A model generated the notes under the pieces. The model saw only the letters and a list, made by a program, of their open reading frames with translations. It was not told the origin of the DNA and ran no database searches. DNA of 54,277 bases from Lachnospiraceae bacterium UBA7589 (GTDB taxonomy: Bacteria; Bacillota; Clostridia; Lachnospirales; Lachnospiraceae). Below are positions 1 through 8,448 of this stretch, one piece after another. The DNA is taken from NCBI GenBank assembly GCA_002476495.1, contig DLKL01000052.1, forward strand, positions 1 through 54,277. Reading direction: 5' to 3'. Within the stretch, counting starts at the first letter, position 1; each line of letters opens with the position of its first letter. Both the position numbers and the translations under genes were made by a program.

Positions 1-1
1 G

Positions 2-403
2 GTTATTGCTGCTGCTCTTTTGGTTATTGAAATTATTACTCTTGGACTGACTACAATATGGTTTGCCGGGGGAGCTGTCCTTGCGGCAGCGGTTGCAGCA
101 TTCGGAGGTAACTGGATATCCCAGACCCTGGTTTTTGCAATTGTATCATTTTTGCTGCTTATATTCACAAGACCATTTGCAAAAAAGCATTTGATGAGGC
201 AGGAAAAGACTAATGCTGAAGGCCTGATAGGGCAAAAAGCAGTAGTTGTACATACCATAAACAATATAATGTCTGAAGGCATGGTTAAAATTAATGGTAT
301 GGAATGGACAGCACGTTCGAAGAATGATGAAACTATTGATGAAGGAACAGAGGTTATAGTAGATTCCATAAGCGGAGTCAAACTGATTGTTACCAATAAA
401 TAA
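2..403 (+). CDS. NfeD-like membrane protein, 5'-truncated by the window edge
   Basis: The reading frame is already open at the first bases, so the true start lies outside; 133 residues are visible. They begin with hydrophobic segments (WFAGGAVLAAAVAAF, then LVFAIVSFLLLIF) and end in a small soluble beta-rich domain (from about NAEGLIGQKAVV) with the pattern of the NfeD C-terminal OB fold. A TTG at 20 is an internal codon, not a convincing start. NfeD proteins are membrane partners of SPFH proteins, and a band-7 gene follows after 20 bases with its own RBS (GGGAGG). The function in membrane microdomain organisation is inferred from the family. Confidence 0.8.
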   Translation, partial: VIAAALLVIEIITLGLTTIWFAGGAVLAAAVAAFGGNWISQTLVFAIVSFLLLIFTRPFAKKHLMRQEKTNAEGLIGQKAVVVHTINNIMSEGMVKINGMEWTARSKNDETIDEGTEVIVDSISGVKLIVTNK

Positions 404-423
404 TTATCGGGAGGAAACAAAAA

Positions 424-1380
424 ATGATATTGTCAGAACTTAGCGGAGGACAGGGATTTGCCTTGTTTATTATCTTTTTAATTATTGTAATTGTGGCAAG
501 TACAATAAGGATAGTTCCACAGGCACATGCATATGTAATTGAGCGCCTTGGAACCTACCAGTCAACATGGTCCGTCGGTTTTCATATGAAACTGCCTGTA
601 TTTGATAAGATTGCTCACAGGGTTTCACTTAAGGAACAGGTAATCGATTTTGCACCACAGCCTGTTATAACAAAGGATAATGTTACCATGAGAATTGATA
701 CGGTTGTATTTTTCCAGATAACCGACCCTAAGCTTTTTGCTTATGGTGTAGAAAAGCCTATTATGGCTATTGAGAATCTTACAGCTACCACACTTAGAAA
801 TATTATAGGTGAGCTTGAACTTGACCAGACACTTACTTCAAGGGAAACAATTAATATAAAAATGAGAGCTACTCTGGATGAAGCAACAGATCCATGGGGA
901 ATAAAGGTTAACAGGGTGGAGCTTAAAAATATTATTCCACCGGCAGCCATTCAGGATGCCATGGAAAAGCAGATGAAGGCAGAGCGAGAAAGACGTGAGC
1001 AGATTCTTATTGCGGAGGGTGAGAAAAAATCAGCTATTCTCCGTGCAGAAGGTCAGAAGGAATCCCTTATCCTTTCTGCTGAAGCTGAGAAGCAGTCAGC
1101 TATATTAAAGGCTGAGGCAACCAAGGAAGCAACAATAAGAAAGGCAGAGGGTGAAGCAGAGGCTATATTAACCGTACAAAAGGCAAACGCCGAGGGTATC
1201 AGATTTCTTAATGAAGCTGCACCAAATCAGGCAATTCTTACACTTAAAAGCCTTGAAGCCTTTGGAAAGGCTGCTGATGGAAAAGCAACAAAAATTATTA
1301 TACCGTCAGACATAGCAGGAATAGCCGGAATTGCATCCTCTCTTACAGAGATAGTTAAGGATAAGAAAGACACACAATAA
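424..1380 (+). CDS. SPFH/band 7 (stomatin-like) membrane protein
   Basis: This 318-residue protein has one N-terminal membrane helix (about 10-30, FALFIIFLIIVIVAST), a band 7/SPFH domain (about 30-190; VPQAHAYVIERLGTYQ, then FQITDPKLFAYGVEKP), and a long Ala/Glu/Lys-rich helical stretch (about 185-255) with repeated AEG/AEAEK units typical of the oligomerising coiled coil. Length and order match stomatin/QmcA-type proteins, which form membrane rings and organise lipid domains or proteases. It follows an NfeD gene, the usual pairing. The start is set by GGGAGG 6-10 bases upstream. The exact client process cannot be read from the sequence. Confidence 0.9.
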   Translation: MILSELSGGQGFALFIIFLIIVIVASTIRIVPQAHAYVIERLGTYQSTWSVGFHMKLPVFDKIAHRVSLKEQVIDFAPQPVITKDNVTMRIDTVVFFQITDPKLFAYGVEKPIMAIENLTATTLRNIIGELELDQTLTSRETINIKMRATLDEATDPWGIKVNRVELKNIIPPAAIQDAMEKQMKAERERREQILIAEGEKKSAILRAEGQKESLILSAEAEKQSAILKAEATKEATIRKAEGEAEAILTVQKANAEGIRFLNEAAPNQAILTLKSLEAFGKAADGKATKIIIPSDIAGIAGIASSLTEIVKDKKDTQ

Positions 1381-1410
1381 AGGATATAAAATTCAGATGA
1401 GGAGATAGCT

Positions 1411-1776
1411 ATGGGTAGCAGGCTTGAATTACAAAAGGAAGCGTTAAGCGAATTAGTGGACTACAGTGAGAAGATAATAAGGGGGACTGAGACAGTTATC
1501 AGAGAGCTGAGAGATACCAGAAAGGATGACACAGATGAGCTGTTTAATCTTGTAATCCAGGGGATAAACTGGGAAATAGAAATTTTTAATAATTGTGAGA
1601 CTCTTATTAATCAGGACGGGCAGCAGATAGATAAGGATAAGATGGCCCAGGCTGTTGTACGGCTTGGAAAGGTTCTGCAGGAAAAAGATGATATAAAGCT
1701 TGCTGCATGTCTGGATGTGGATTTCCTTCCGTTTCTCAGGACAATGGAATTTGCAGCTCTTTCTGCAGGGCAATAA
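1411..1776 (+). CDS. hypothetical small helical protein
   Basis: The 121-residue product is soluble and highly charged, with predicted long helices (residues 1-40 and 75-100) and no signal peptide, membrane segment or obvious catalytic motif. Two Cys (C62, C99) do not form a metal motif. It has a good RBS (GAGGAG) and follows the SPFH gene after 30 bases, so it is probably cotranscribed with it; a separate promoter for glgC lies just beyond its stop. I do not recognise the family. A helical adaptor or chaperone-like role is possible but unsupported. Confidence 0.7.
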   Translation: MGSRLELQKEALSELVDYSEKIIRGTETVIRELRDTRKDDTDELFNLVIQGINWEIEIFNNCETLINQDGQQIDKDKMAQAVVRLGKVLQEKDDIKLAACLDVDFLPFLRTMEFAALSAGQ

Positions 1777-1799
1777 ATTATAAAATATGCATAAAACTA

Positions 1800-1828
1800 T
1801 TTAACTTTTTGGACAAAGATGGTATAAT
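1800..1828 (+). promoter_or_regulatory. candidate sigma-A promoter for glgC
   Basis: A perfect -10 TATAAT (1823-1828) lies 31 bases before the glgC start, with a weak -35 TTTAAC (1800-1805) at 17-base spacing. It sits in the longer open frame upstream of the glgC ATG, which supports the later start at 1860. Confidence 0.4.
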
Positions 1829-1859
1829 AATCACATATTATGCTAAAAGGGGTGACATT

Positions 1860-3128
1860 ATGATTAAGAAAGAAATGATAGCAATGCTATTAGCAGGTGG
1901 ACAGGGAAGCCGCTTGGGAGTTCTCACATCAAAGCTTGCCAAGCCTGCGGTTGCTTTCGGTGGAAAATACAAGATTATTGACTTTCCGTTGAGCAATTGT
2001 ATTAATTCTGGTGTTGATACTGTCGGTGTGCTCACCCAGTACAGACCACTCAGGCTTAATCAGCATATTGGCATTGGTATTCCTTGGGATCTGGATAGAA
2101 GTATAGGTGGTGTTACGGTTCTTCCCCCATACGAAAAAAGTACAAACAGTCAGTGGTATACCGGTACAGCTAATGCTATATATCAGAACATTGAGTATAT
2201 TGATTACTACAATCCTGATTATGTGCTTATATTGTCCGGTGATCATATTTACAAGATGGATTATGAGGTTATGCTTGATTTTCATAAGACAAGTAAGGCA
2301 GATATTACTCTTGCTACATATCAGGTGCCTATGGAGGAAGCAAGCAGATTTGGAGTTGTAATAACAGATGAAACAGGCTGTATTCAGGAATTTGAGGAAA
2401 AACCTGAGCATCCAAGGAGCAACAAAGCTTCCATGGGTATTTATATATTTAACTGGAAGCTGCTTAAGGAAGCCCTGACTGTTATGAAGGATGTTCCGTC
2501 TTGTGACTTTGGTAAACATATCATTCCATATTGTCATGAAAAAGGAAGCAAGATATGTGCCTATGAGTACAAGGGCTATTGGAAGGATGTAGGAACCTTA
2601 GGCTCGTATTGGGAAGCAAATATGGAGCTGGTAGATATTATACCTGAATTTAACCTTTATGAAGAATTCTGGAGAATCTACACAAAGAGCGATATGCTTC
2701 CACCTCAGTATATTGCTCCGGAAAGTTCTGTAACAAAGAGTATTGTAGGAGAAGGAACTGAGATATACGGTGATGTGAACAGCTCGGTTATCGGTGCGGG
2801 TGTTACCATCGGTAAGGGAGCGGTTGTAAAGAATTCAATTATTATGAATGGTGCTGTCATCGGTGACGGAACTATTGTTGATAAGGCTATTATTGCTGAA
2901 AATGTTGTCATCGGAGCTAATGCCCAGTTAGGTGTTGGCGAGGAAGTACCTAACGAGCTGGCACCACATATCTACTCATACGGACTTGTTACTATCGGAG
3001 AAAATTCAGTTATTCCTGATGGCGTTAAGATTGGTAAAAATGTGGCCATATCAGGAGAAACAACAATTGATGAATATCCGGATGGATTGCTGAAGAGTGG
3101 TTCTAGTATAATAAAGGTAGGTGAGTAG
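1860..3128 (+). CDS. glgC: glucose-1-phosphate adenylyltransferase, catalytic subunit
   Basis: GlgC makes ADP-glucose from ATP and glucose-1-phosphate, the committed step of bacterial glycogen synthesis. The 422-residue protein has the nucleotidyltransferase signature LLAGGQGSRLG (10-20), the KPAVAFGGKYKIIDFPLSNC region, GTANAIYQN, the metal-binding SGDHIYKMDY and FEEKP, followed by a left-handed beta-helix domain of hexapeptide-like repeats (from about 290). The frame stays open upstream to 1707, but ATG 1860 has a well-placed AGGGGTG RBS and the family N-terminus. It ends one base before glgD begins. No glgA, glgB or glgP is in the window. Confidence 0.95.
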   Translation: MIKKEMIAMLLAGGQGSRLGVLTSKLAKPAVAFGGKYKIIDFPLSNCINSGVDTVGVLTQYRPLRLNQHIGIGIPWDLDRSIGGVTVLPPYEKSTNSQWYTGTANAIYQNIEYIDYYNPDYVLILSGDHIYKMDYEVMLDFHKTSKADITLATYQVPMEEASRFGVVITDETGCIQEFEEKPEHPRSNKASMGIYIFNWKLLKEALTVMKDVPSCDFGKHIIPYCHEKGSKICAYEYKGYWKDVGTLGSYWEANMELVDIIPEFNLYEEFWRIYTKSDMLPPQYIAPESSVTKSIVGEGTEIYGDVNSSVIGAGVTIGKGAVVKNSIIMNGAVIGDGTIVDKAIIAENVVIGANAQLGVGEEVPNELAPHIYSYGLVTIGENSVIPDGVKIGKNVAISGETTIDEYPDGLLKSGSSIIKVGE

Positions 3129-3129
3129 T

Positions 3130-4254
3130 ATGAGAGCGATAGGTATAATTTTAGCCGGAGGAAACAGCAACAGAATGGGAGATTTGTCTGCCAAGAGAGC
3201 GGTAGCAGCTATGCCAATCGTTGGCAGCTACAGAGCTATTGATTTTACTCTTTCTAATATGACTAACTCACATATTAAAAAAGTAGCTGTGTATACCCAG
3301 TATAATTCACGTTCACTGAATGAACACCTGAATTCATCCAAATGGTGGGATTTCGGTAGAAAACAGGGTGGTCTGTATGTCTTTACTCCTACCATAACAG
3401 CTACCAACAGCTATTGGTATAAAGGTACTGCAGATGCACTTTATCAGAATATTAATTTTCTGAAGTCAGCACATGAGCCATATGTGGTTATTGCATCAGG
3501 AGATGGAATATACAAGATGGATTATAATAAGGTTCTTGAGGAGCATATAGCTACAGGAGCGGATATTACTGTTGTATGCAAGGATATTCCTGCCGGTGAG
3601 GATGATATTAACAGATTCGGAGTTGTTAAGCTTGCTGATGATAACCGTATAGTAAGCTTTGAAGAAAAACCACTTGTTGCCGAGACAAATACAGCCTCAA
3701 TAGGCGTATATGTTGTAAGACGAAGACAGCTCATAGAACTTCTCGAAGCATGTGCCTCCGAAGGAAGAAGTGATTTTGTCAATGACATACTTGTACGTTA
3801 CAAAAATGTAAAGAAGATATATGCATACAAGCTGGATTCTTATTGGAGAAATATAGGAACTATAGAGTCATATTTCAAGACAAATATGGATTTCCTTAAT
3901 AAGGATATAAGAGATTATTTCTTCAGACAGCATCCGGATGTTTATTCAAAGGTAGAGGATCTGCCACCTGCAAAGTATAATGGGGATGCGGTTGTGAATA
4001 ACAGCCTTATAGCAAGTGGTTGTATAATTAATGGTACAGTTGAGGATTCTATATTGTTTAAGAAGGTATACATTGGAAATAACTGTGTTATCAAAAACTC
4101 TATCATTCTTAACGATGTTCACATTGGGGATAATTGTTATATTGAGAATTGTATAGTTGAAAGCAGAGATACACTTAGAGCCAACACTGTTCATACAGGA
4201 GATCCTAACCAGATTAAGGTTATTGTGGAGAAGAATTTCAGGTACGCATTGTAA
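3130..4254 (+). CDS. glgD: glucose-1-phosphate adenylyltransferase regulatory subunit
   Basis: This 374-residue GlgC paralogue has the same domain order but a degraded catalytic loop: LAGGNSNRMG replaces the G-x-G-x-R-L pattern, while SGDGIYKMDY and FEEKP persist. Firmicute GlgD proteins are known as non-catalytic or weakly active partners that stimulate GlgC, and the two genes here are almost fused (one base between stop and ATG). The GTG at 3121 would overlap glgC; ATG 3130 preceded by GGTGAG fits the family start MRAIGIILAGG. The C-terminal part again looks like a left-handed beta helix. Confidence 0.92.
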   Translation: MRAIGIILAGGNSNRMGDLSAKRAVAAMPIVGSYRAIDFTLSNMTNSHIKKVAVYTQYNSRSLNEHLNSSKWWDFGRKQGGLYVFTPTITATNSYWYKGTADALYQNINFLKSAHEPYVVIASGDGIYKMDYNKVLEEHIATGADITVVCKDIPAGEDDINRFGVVKLADDNRIVSFEEKPLVAETNTASIGVYVVRRRQLIELLEACASEGRSDFVNDILVRYKNVKKIYAYKLDSYWRNIGTIESYFKTNMDFLNKDIRDYFFRQHPDVYSKVEDLPPAKYNGDAVVNNSLIASGCIINGTVEDSILFKKVYIGNNCVIKNSIILNDVHIGDNCYIENCIVESRDTLRANTVHTGDPNQIKVIVEKNFRYAL

Positions 4255-4286
4255 TGGGTAAATAAGTTATTTGAAGGGGGATTACT

Positions 4287-4556
4287 ATGGAGATTACTGA
4301 TATCAGGGTGAGAATGCTGACGAGAGAAGGAAAGATGAAAGCTGTGGTTTCTATTACCGTTGATGATGAATTTGTCATACATGACATTAAGGTTATTGAT
4401 GGTGAAAGAGGATTGTTCATCGCAATGCCAAGTCGTAGGGCATCAGATGGAACCTACAAAGACATAGCGCATCCTATTAACTCTGATACAAGAGGAAAGC
4501 TTCAGTCACTTATTATAGAAGCTTACAAAAAAGCCGCTTTGGAGGCTCAAGAATAA
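4287..4556 (+). CDS. spoVG: septation/sporulation regulator SpoVG
   Basis: This 89-residue protein matches SpoVG throughout: MEITDIRVRML at the start, then DDEFVIHDIKVIDGERGLF and FIAMPSRRASDGTYKDIAHP. SpoVG is a small RNA/DNA-binding regulator that affects asymmetric septation, capsule and virulence genes in Firmicutes. A strong GAAGGGGG RBS precedes the ATG and a strong terminator follows directly, so it may be transcribed alone or as the end of the glgCD unit; no clear sigma-A or sigma-H promoter was found in the 32-base gap. Confidence 0.95.
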   Translation: MEITDIRVRMLTREGKMKAVVSITVDDEFVIHDIKVIDGERGLFIAMPSRRASDGTYKDIAHPINSDTRGKLQSLIIEAYKKAALEAQE

Positions 4557-4562
4557 TACTTA

Positions 4563-4594
4563 AAAAGGATGTCTGGCTATTTAGACATCCTTTT
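4563..4594 (+). terminator. rho-independent terminator after spoVG
   Basis: A perfect 12-bp stem (AAAAGGATGTCT / AGACATCCTTTT) with an 8-base loop ends in a T-rich run. It separates the glgCD-spoVG unit from hprK. Confidence 0.9.
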
Positions 4595-4623
4595 ATATTT
4601 TATGTCAGAATTGGAGGATAGAC

Positions 4624-5583
4624 ATGACAGAGGAATATAGTGTAACAGTGACGGATCTCATAAAGAAAATGAATCTTATCAACTATACACCGGATATTGA
4701 TACAGATAAGATTTTAATTAAGGATCCTAATATGAATCGCCCGGCAGTTCAGCTTGCCGGCTTTTTCGAACATTTTGATGCAGCCCGCATACAGATATGT
4801 GGAAATGTAGAATATGCATATATAGCAAATATGCATACGAGGGAAGAAAATATTGTCATATTCAATAAGCTGTTTGAGTACAAAATCCCATGCCTTATTT
4901 TCTGTCGTGGTCTTGAACCTTATGATTTTATTATTGAAGCAGGAAATAAATACGGAATTCCAATTTTAACTGATCAGTCTGAAACAACCTCAGAGTTCGT
5001 ACATGAGGTTGTAAGGTGGCTGCACGTTGAACTGGCACCGAGAATTTCAATACATGCGGTTCTGGTAGATGTATACGGCGAAGGCGTGTTAATAACAGGT
5101 GACAGTGGTATAGGAAAAAGCGAGGCCGCACTGGAGCTTATCCGAAGGGGACACAGACTGGTTTCTGATGATGTAGTTGAGATAAAGAAGGTAAGTGATG
5201 AAACTCTGGTAGGAACAGCTCCTGAAATAATAAGGCATTTTATTGAGCTGAGAGGAATAGGAATCATAGATGTAAAGACCATGTTTGGAGTTGAATGTGT
5301 AAAACAGACTCAGAATATAGATCTTGTAATTAATCTCGAGGAATGGGATAAGGATGCGAATTATGACAGATTAGGTCTTGAGGATCAATATGTTGAATTT
5401 CTTGGAAATAAGGTTGTCAGTCACTCAATACCTATAAGACCGGGAAGAAATATAGCTATAATTGTGGAATCGGCAGCAGTAAACCATAGACAGAAAAAGA
5501 TGGGTTATAACGCAGCCCAGGAGCTATACAACATAGTGACCAGAAATATAGCTAAAAATTCAAACACAGAAGATGACAAATAA
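4624..5583 (+). CDS. hprK: HPr kinase/phosphorylase
   Basis: HprK phosphorylates and dephosphorylates Ser46 of HPr (and Crh), controlling catabolite repression in Firmicutes. The 319-residue protein carries the family N-terminal domain, His144, the Walker A GDSGIGKS (159-166), the Asp pair SDDVV (181-185) and the HprK signature region GIGIIDVKTMFG (211-222). Start is set by GGAGGATAGAC-ATG. It lies four genes before a Crh-like HPr protein that keeps Ser46, a plausible substrate in the same gene block. Glucokinase follows after 15 bases. Confidence 0.96.
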   Translation: MTEEYSVTVTDLIKKMNLINYTPDIDTDKILIKDPNMNRPAVQLAGFFEHFDAARIQICGNVEYAYIANMHTREENIVIFNKLFEYKIPCLIFCRGLEPYDFIIEAGNKYGIPILTDQSETTSEFVHEVVRWLHVELAPRISIHAVLVDVYGEGVLITGDSGIGKSEAALELIRRGHRLVSDDVVEIKKVSDETLVGTAPEIIRHFIELRGIGIIDVKTMFGVECVKQTQNIDLVINLEEWDKDANYDRLGLEDQYVEFLGNKVVSHSIPIRPGRNIAIIVESAAVNHRQKKMGYNAAQELYNIVTRNIAKNSNTEDDK

Positions 5584-5598
5584 AAGGAGGATGTTATA

Positions 5599-6540
5599 AT
5601 GGCGAAATATGTTTTTGGCGTTGATATAGGAGGAACAACAGTAAAAATAGGTCTTTTTTCGGTTGACGGTGAACTGCTTGATAAATATGAAATCACAACC
5701 AGAACCGATGAGGGAGGAAAATACATTCTTAGTGATATTGCAGAATCCATAAAGGATAAAATGGCAGAAAAGCTTGTTAATAAGGAAGACGTAGCCGGAA
5801 TCGGAATGGGCGTTCCCGGCCCTGTAAAGGAGGACGGAACAGTACTGAGATGTGTTAATCTTGGCTGGGGAATATTTAATGTGGCAAAGGAAATGGAACA
5901 GATAACAGGACTTCCTGTTAAGGCCGGAAATGATGCCAATATGGCTGCCCTCGGAGAAATGTGGCAGGGTGGTGGAAAAGGCTATAAGGACATTGTAATG
6001 GTTACACTGGGCACCGGAGTCGGCGGTGGTATAATTCTGGGAGGAAAAATGCTTTCAGGAGTTAACGGCGCAGGAGGTGAGATCGGTCACATTCAGGTGA
6101 ACACAGATGAGACAGAGGTATGTGGATGTGGAAGAAAAGGCTGTCTTGAGCAATATACCTCTGCAACCGGTATAGTAAGGTCAGCCAACGTTGCACTGAC
6201 AAATACCGACAGACCTTCTATTCTGAGAAATGTCCAGTATGTGTCGGCAAAAGAGGTTTTTGATGCAGCAAAAAAGGGGGACGAGCTGGCTTCGTCCCTG
6301 GTTGAAAACCATGGAAAATGTCTTGGAAAGGCACTGGCTATGGTTTCCTGCGTAGTAGATCCGGAGATATATGTTATAGGTGGCGGTGTTTCAAAGGCCG
6401 GAGATATACTTATTGATACAACTGAAAAATATTTCCAGGAAAGTGCATTCCATGCATGTAAAAAGACAAAATTTGCTCTTGCAACTCTGGGAAATGATGC
6501 GGGCATGTATGGTGGAGCATGTGCCATACTAAATAACTAA
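5599..6540 (+). CDS. glcK: ROK-family glucokinase
   Basis: The 313-residue protein is an ROK sugar kinase that should phosphorylate free glucose with ATP. It shows the phosphate loop DIGGTTVKIG (9-18), GVPGPV, the sugar-binding GNDANMAALGE (110-120), the second ATP loop TLGTGVGGG (136-144), and the zinc site of His164 plus CGCGRKGCLEQ (175-185). It is tightly linked to hprK, so sugar entry and catabolite signalling genes are adjacent. There is no N-terminal helix-turn-helix, so it is an enzyme and not an ROK repressor. It ends at a terminator. Confidence 0.93.
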   Translation: MAKYVFGVDIGGTTVKIGLFSVDGELLDKYEITTRTDEGGKYILSDIAESIKDKMAEKLVNKEDVAGIGMGVPGPVKEDGTVLRCVNLGWGIFNVAKEMEQITGLPVKAGNDANMAALGEMWQGGGKGYKDIVMVTLGTGVGGGIILGGKMLSGVNGAGGEIGHIQVNTDETEVCGCGRKGCLEQYTSATGIVRSANVALTNTDRPSILRNVQYVSAKEVFDAAKKGDELASSLVENHGKCLGKALAMVSCVVDPEIYVIGGGVSKAGDILIDTTEKYFQESAFHACKKTKFALATLGNDAGMYGGACAILNN

Positions 6541-6606
6541 ATTGTACAAATGTACTAAAAAAACACATTTTATAAAAAAAATTCTATATTTTTTTCAATT
6601 GAAATA

Positions 6607-6653
6607 ATCAAACCTGTAATGTATGATAGATGTATTATAGGTTTGATTTTTTT
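6607..6653 (+). terminator. rho-independent terminator after glcK
   Basis: A 14-bp stem (ATCAAACCTGTAAT / ATTATAGGTTTGAT, one G-U pair) with a 13-base loop is followed by six T. It ends the hprK-glcK transcript before murB. Confidence 0.88.
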
Positions 6654-6694
6654 CATACATTAGTATGTAGCAATATAGGATTAAGGATGTTTTT

Positions 6695-7573
6695 ATGAAA
6701 GATATATTTGATTATATAAAATATTTTCATATGGAGCCAATGAAAAAGCACACAACCTTCAAAATCGGAGGCCCTGCCAAATATTTGTTTATGCCCCAAA
6801 ATGCAGATGAGATAAAGTCAATTATAGATTATGCCAGAAATAATAATGAGAAGTATATGGTTCTGGGTAATGGCAGCAATGTACTTTTTTCAGATGAGGG
6901 ATATGATGGAATAATAATTCAGATATATTCAATGATGAAGGACATTTCCGTAAAGGGGAATGTTATATATGCACGGGCAGGGGCATTGCTAAGCAGAATT
7001 GCCGGCGCTGCCAGGGATAATGCACTTAGCGGAATGGAATTTGCAGCGGGGATACCCGGGACCCTGGGGGGTGCTGTTGTAATGAATGCCGGAGCCTATG
7101 GTGGCGAAATGAAGGATATTATCCAGTCGGTTGAGGTTATGGAAAAAGATGGAACAGTGAATAAATATTTACCGGAAGATATGGATTTTAGCTATAGACA
7201 TAGTGCTATTGATAGTGATAGAATTGTTCTTGGTGCTTCCGTAAGGCTTGAAAAAGGCGATATTAATGTAATTAATTCCAGGATGGAAGACTTAAAAAAT
7301 GCAAGAATATCAAAGCAACCTCTGGAATATCCAAGTGCCGGTTCTACCTTTAAGAGACCTGAGGGATACTTTGCCGGAAAGCTTATTGAAGATGCAGGGC
7401 TTAAAGGTTACAGGGTAGGTGGAGCAATGGTGTCCGGGAAACACAGTGGATTTGTAATTAATTATGATAATGCAAGCTGTGATGATGTGATTAAAATTAT
7501 TGATGATATAAGAAAACAGGTTTATAGTAAATTTGGTGTTATGTTAGAGCCGGAGGTGAAAATAATCAGATGA
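6695..7573 (+). CDS. murB: UDP-N-acetylmuramate dehydrogenase
   Basis: MurB reduces UDP-GlcNAc-enolpyruvate to UDP-MurNAc with FAD and NADPH in peptidoglycan synthesis. The 292-residue protein contains HTTFKIGGPAKYLFMP (19-34), the FAD loop GNGSNVLFSDEGYDG (58-72), AGIPGTLGGAVVMNAGAYGGE (118-138 region), YRHS, the proton-donor Ser217 in GSTFKRP, and a C-terminal LEPEVKII with the catalytic Glu. Its stop overlaps the rapZ start by four bases (ATGA), so translation is coupled. Confidence 0.95.
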   Translation: MKDIFDYIKYFHMEPMKKHTTFKIGGPAKYLFMPQNADEIKSIIDYARNNNEKYMVLGNGSNVLFSDEGYDGIIIQIYSMMKDISVKGNVIYARAGALLSRIAGAARDNALSGMEFAAGIPGTLGGAVVMNAGAYGGEMKDIIQSVEVMEKDGTVNKYLPEDMDFSYRHSAIDSDRIVLGASVRLEKGDINVINSRMEDLKNARISKQPLEYPSAGSTFKRPEGYFAGKLIEDAGLKGYRVGGAMVSGKHSGFVINYDNASCDDVIKIIDDIRKQVYSKFGVMLEPEVKIIR

Positions 7574-8445
7574 GATTTGTGATTGTTACCGGAATGAGTG
7601 GAGCAGGAAAATCTACAGCATTGCGTATGCTTGAGGATCTGGGCTTCTTTTGTGTTGACAATATTCCTGTTATGCTTATTCAGAAGTTTGCAGATATAGC
7701 CCATGATGATAAGCTGGAGGTGGACAATGTAGCCATCGGTGTAGATATAAGAAGCGGTGAGGCACTGAGTGAGCTTTCTGATTGCCTTGAAGAAATGAAA
7801 AACAGAGGGTATTCCTACGAAATACTGTTTCTTGATGCCAATGAGCCTGCTCTTGTGAAACGATACAAGGAAACCAGGAGAAAACATCCACTTGCTGACG
7901 GTGGGAGAATAAATGAGGGTATAGTCAGAGAGCGTGAGAAAATAGAATTTCTTAAGCAGAGAGCCGATTATATAATTGATACAAGCTATCTTCTCACCAG
8001 AGAATTAAAAAACGAGATAGATAAAATATTTGTCATGGGTGAGGAGTATAATAATATTATAATTACTGTTATGTCCTTCGGATTTAAGTATGGTATTCCG
8101 CGGGATTCGGATATAGTCCAGGATGTCAGATTTCTGCCTAACCCATATTATAATCCGGAGCTTAGACCTCTTACGGGTAATGATGCTTCTGTGGCGGAGA
8201 TGGTAAGTAATTGTGAGGAATATACCAGATTTTTGGAGTATATTACAGGTATGCTTACATATTTGTTACCTTTTTACAAAAGAGAAGGGAAGAATCAGCT
8301 TGTGATTTCCATAGGCTGCACGGGAGGAAAACACCGTTCCGTTACTGTTGCCAATGAACTTTACAAAAGATTGCAGGAATTGCCTTATACAGTAAGACTT
8401 TTCCATAGAGATATAACCAAGGACAGGATAGTTAAAGGAGAGTAA
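7570..8445 (+). CDS. rapZ: RapZ/YvcJ P-loop nucleotide-binding protein
   Basis: The 291-residue protein has Walker A GMSGAGKST (8-16), FVDN-like FCVDNIPV, DIRSGE, and the C-terminal GCTGGKHRSV motif of the RapZ family. In E. coli RapZ binds glucosamine-6-phosphate and directs RNase E to GlmZ; in Bacillus YvcJ is a nucleotide hydrolase linked to competence. It overlaps murB and is followed three bases later by whiA. In B. subtilis yvcK normally sits between these two; here it is missing, so only the flanks of that conserved block remain. Confidence 0.94.
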   Translation: MRFVIVTGMSGAGKSTALRMLEDLGFFCVDNIPVMLIQKFADIAHDDKLEVDNVAIGVDIRSGEALSELSDCLEEMKNRGYSYEILFLDANEPALVKRYKETRRKHPLADGGRINEGIVREREKIEFLKQRADYIIDTSYLLTRELKNEIDKIFVMGEEYNNIIITVMSFGFKYGIPRDSDIVQDVRFLPNPYYNPELRPLTGNDASVAEMVSNCEEYTRFLEYITGMLTYLLPFYKREGKNQLVISIGCTGGKHRSVTVANELYKRLQELPYTVRLFHRDITKDRIVKGE

Positions 8446-8448
8446 AAT

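Noticed and set aside
1453..1773. Open frames opposite to real genes, e.g. 106 codons on the minus strand here and similar long shadows at 1929-2537, 11158-11715, 34150-34836 and 47260-47961
   Set aside because: They lie antisense to well-supported genes, show Ile/Leu/Phe/Cys-heavy composition and lack ribosome binding sites.
1707..1859. N-terminal extension of glgC
   Set aside because: It overlaps the preceding gene, contains a promoter-like TATAAT and lacks the family sequence; ATG 1860 has a good RBS.
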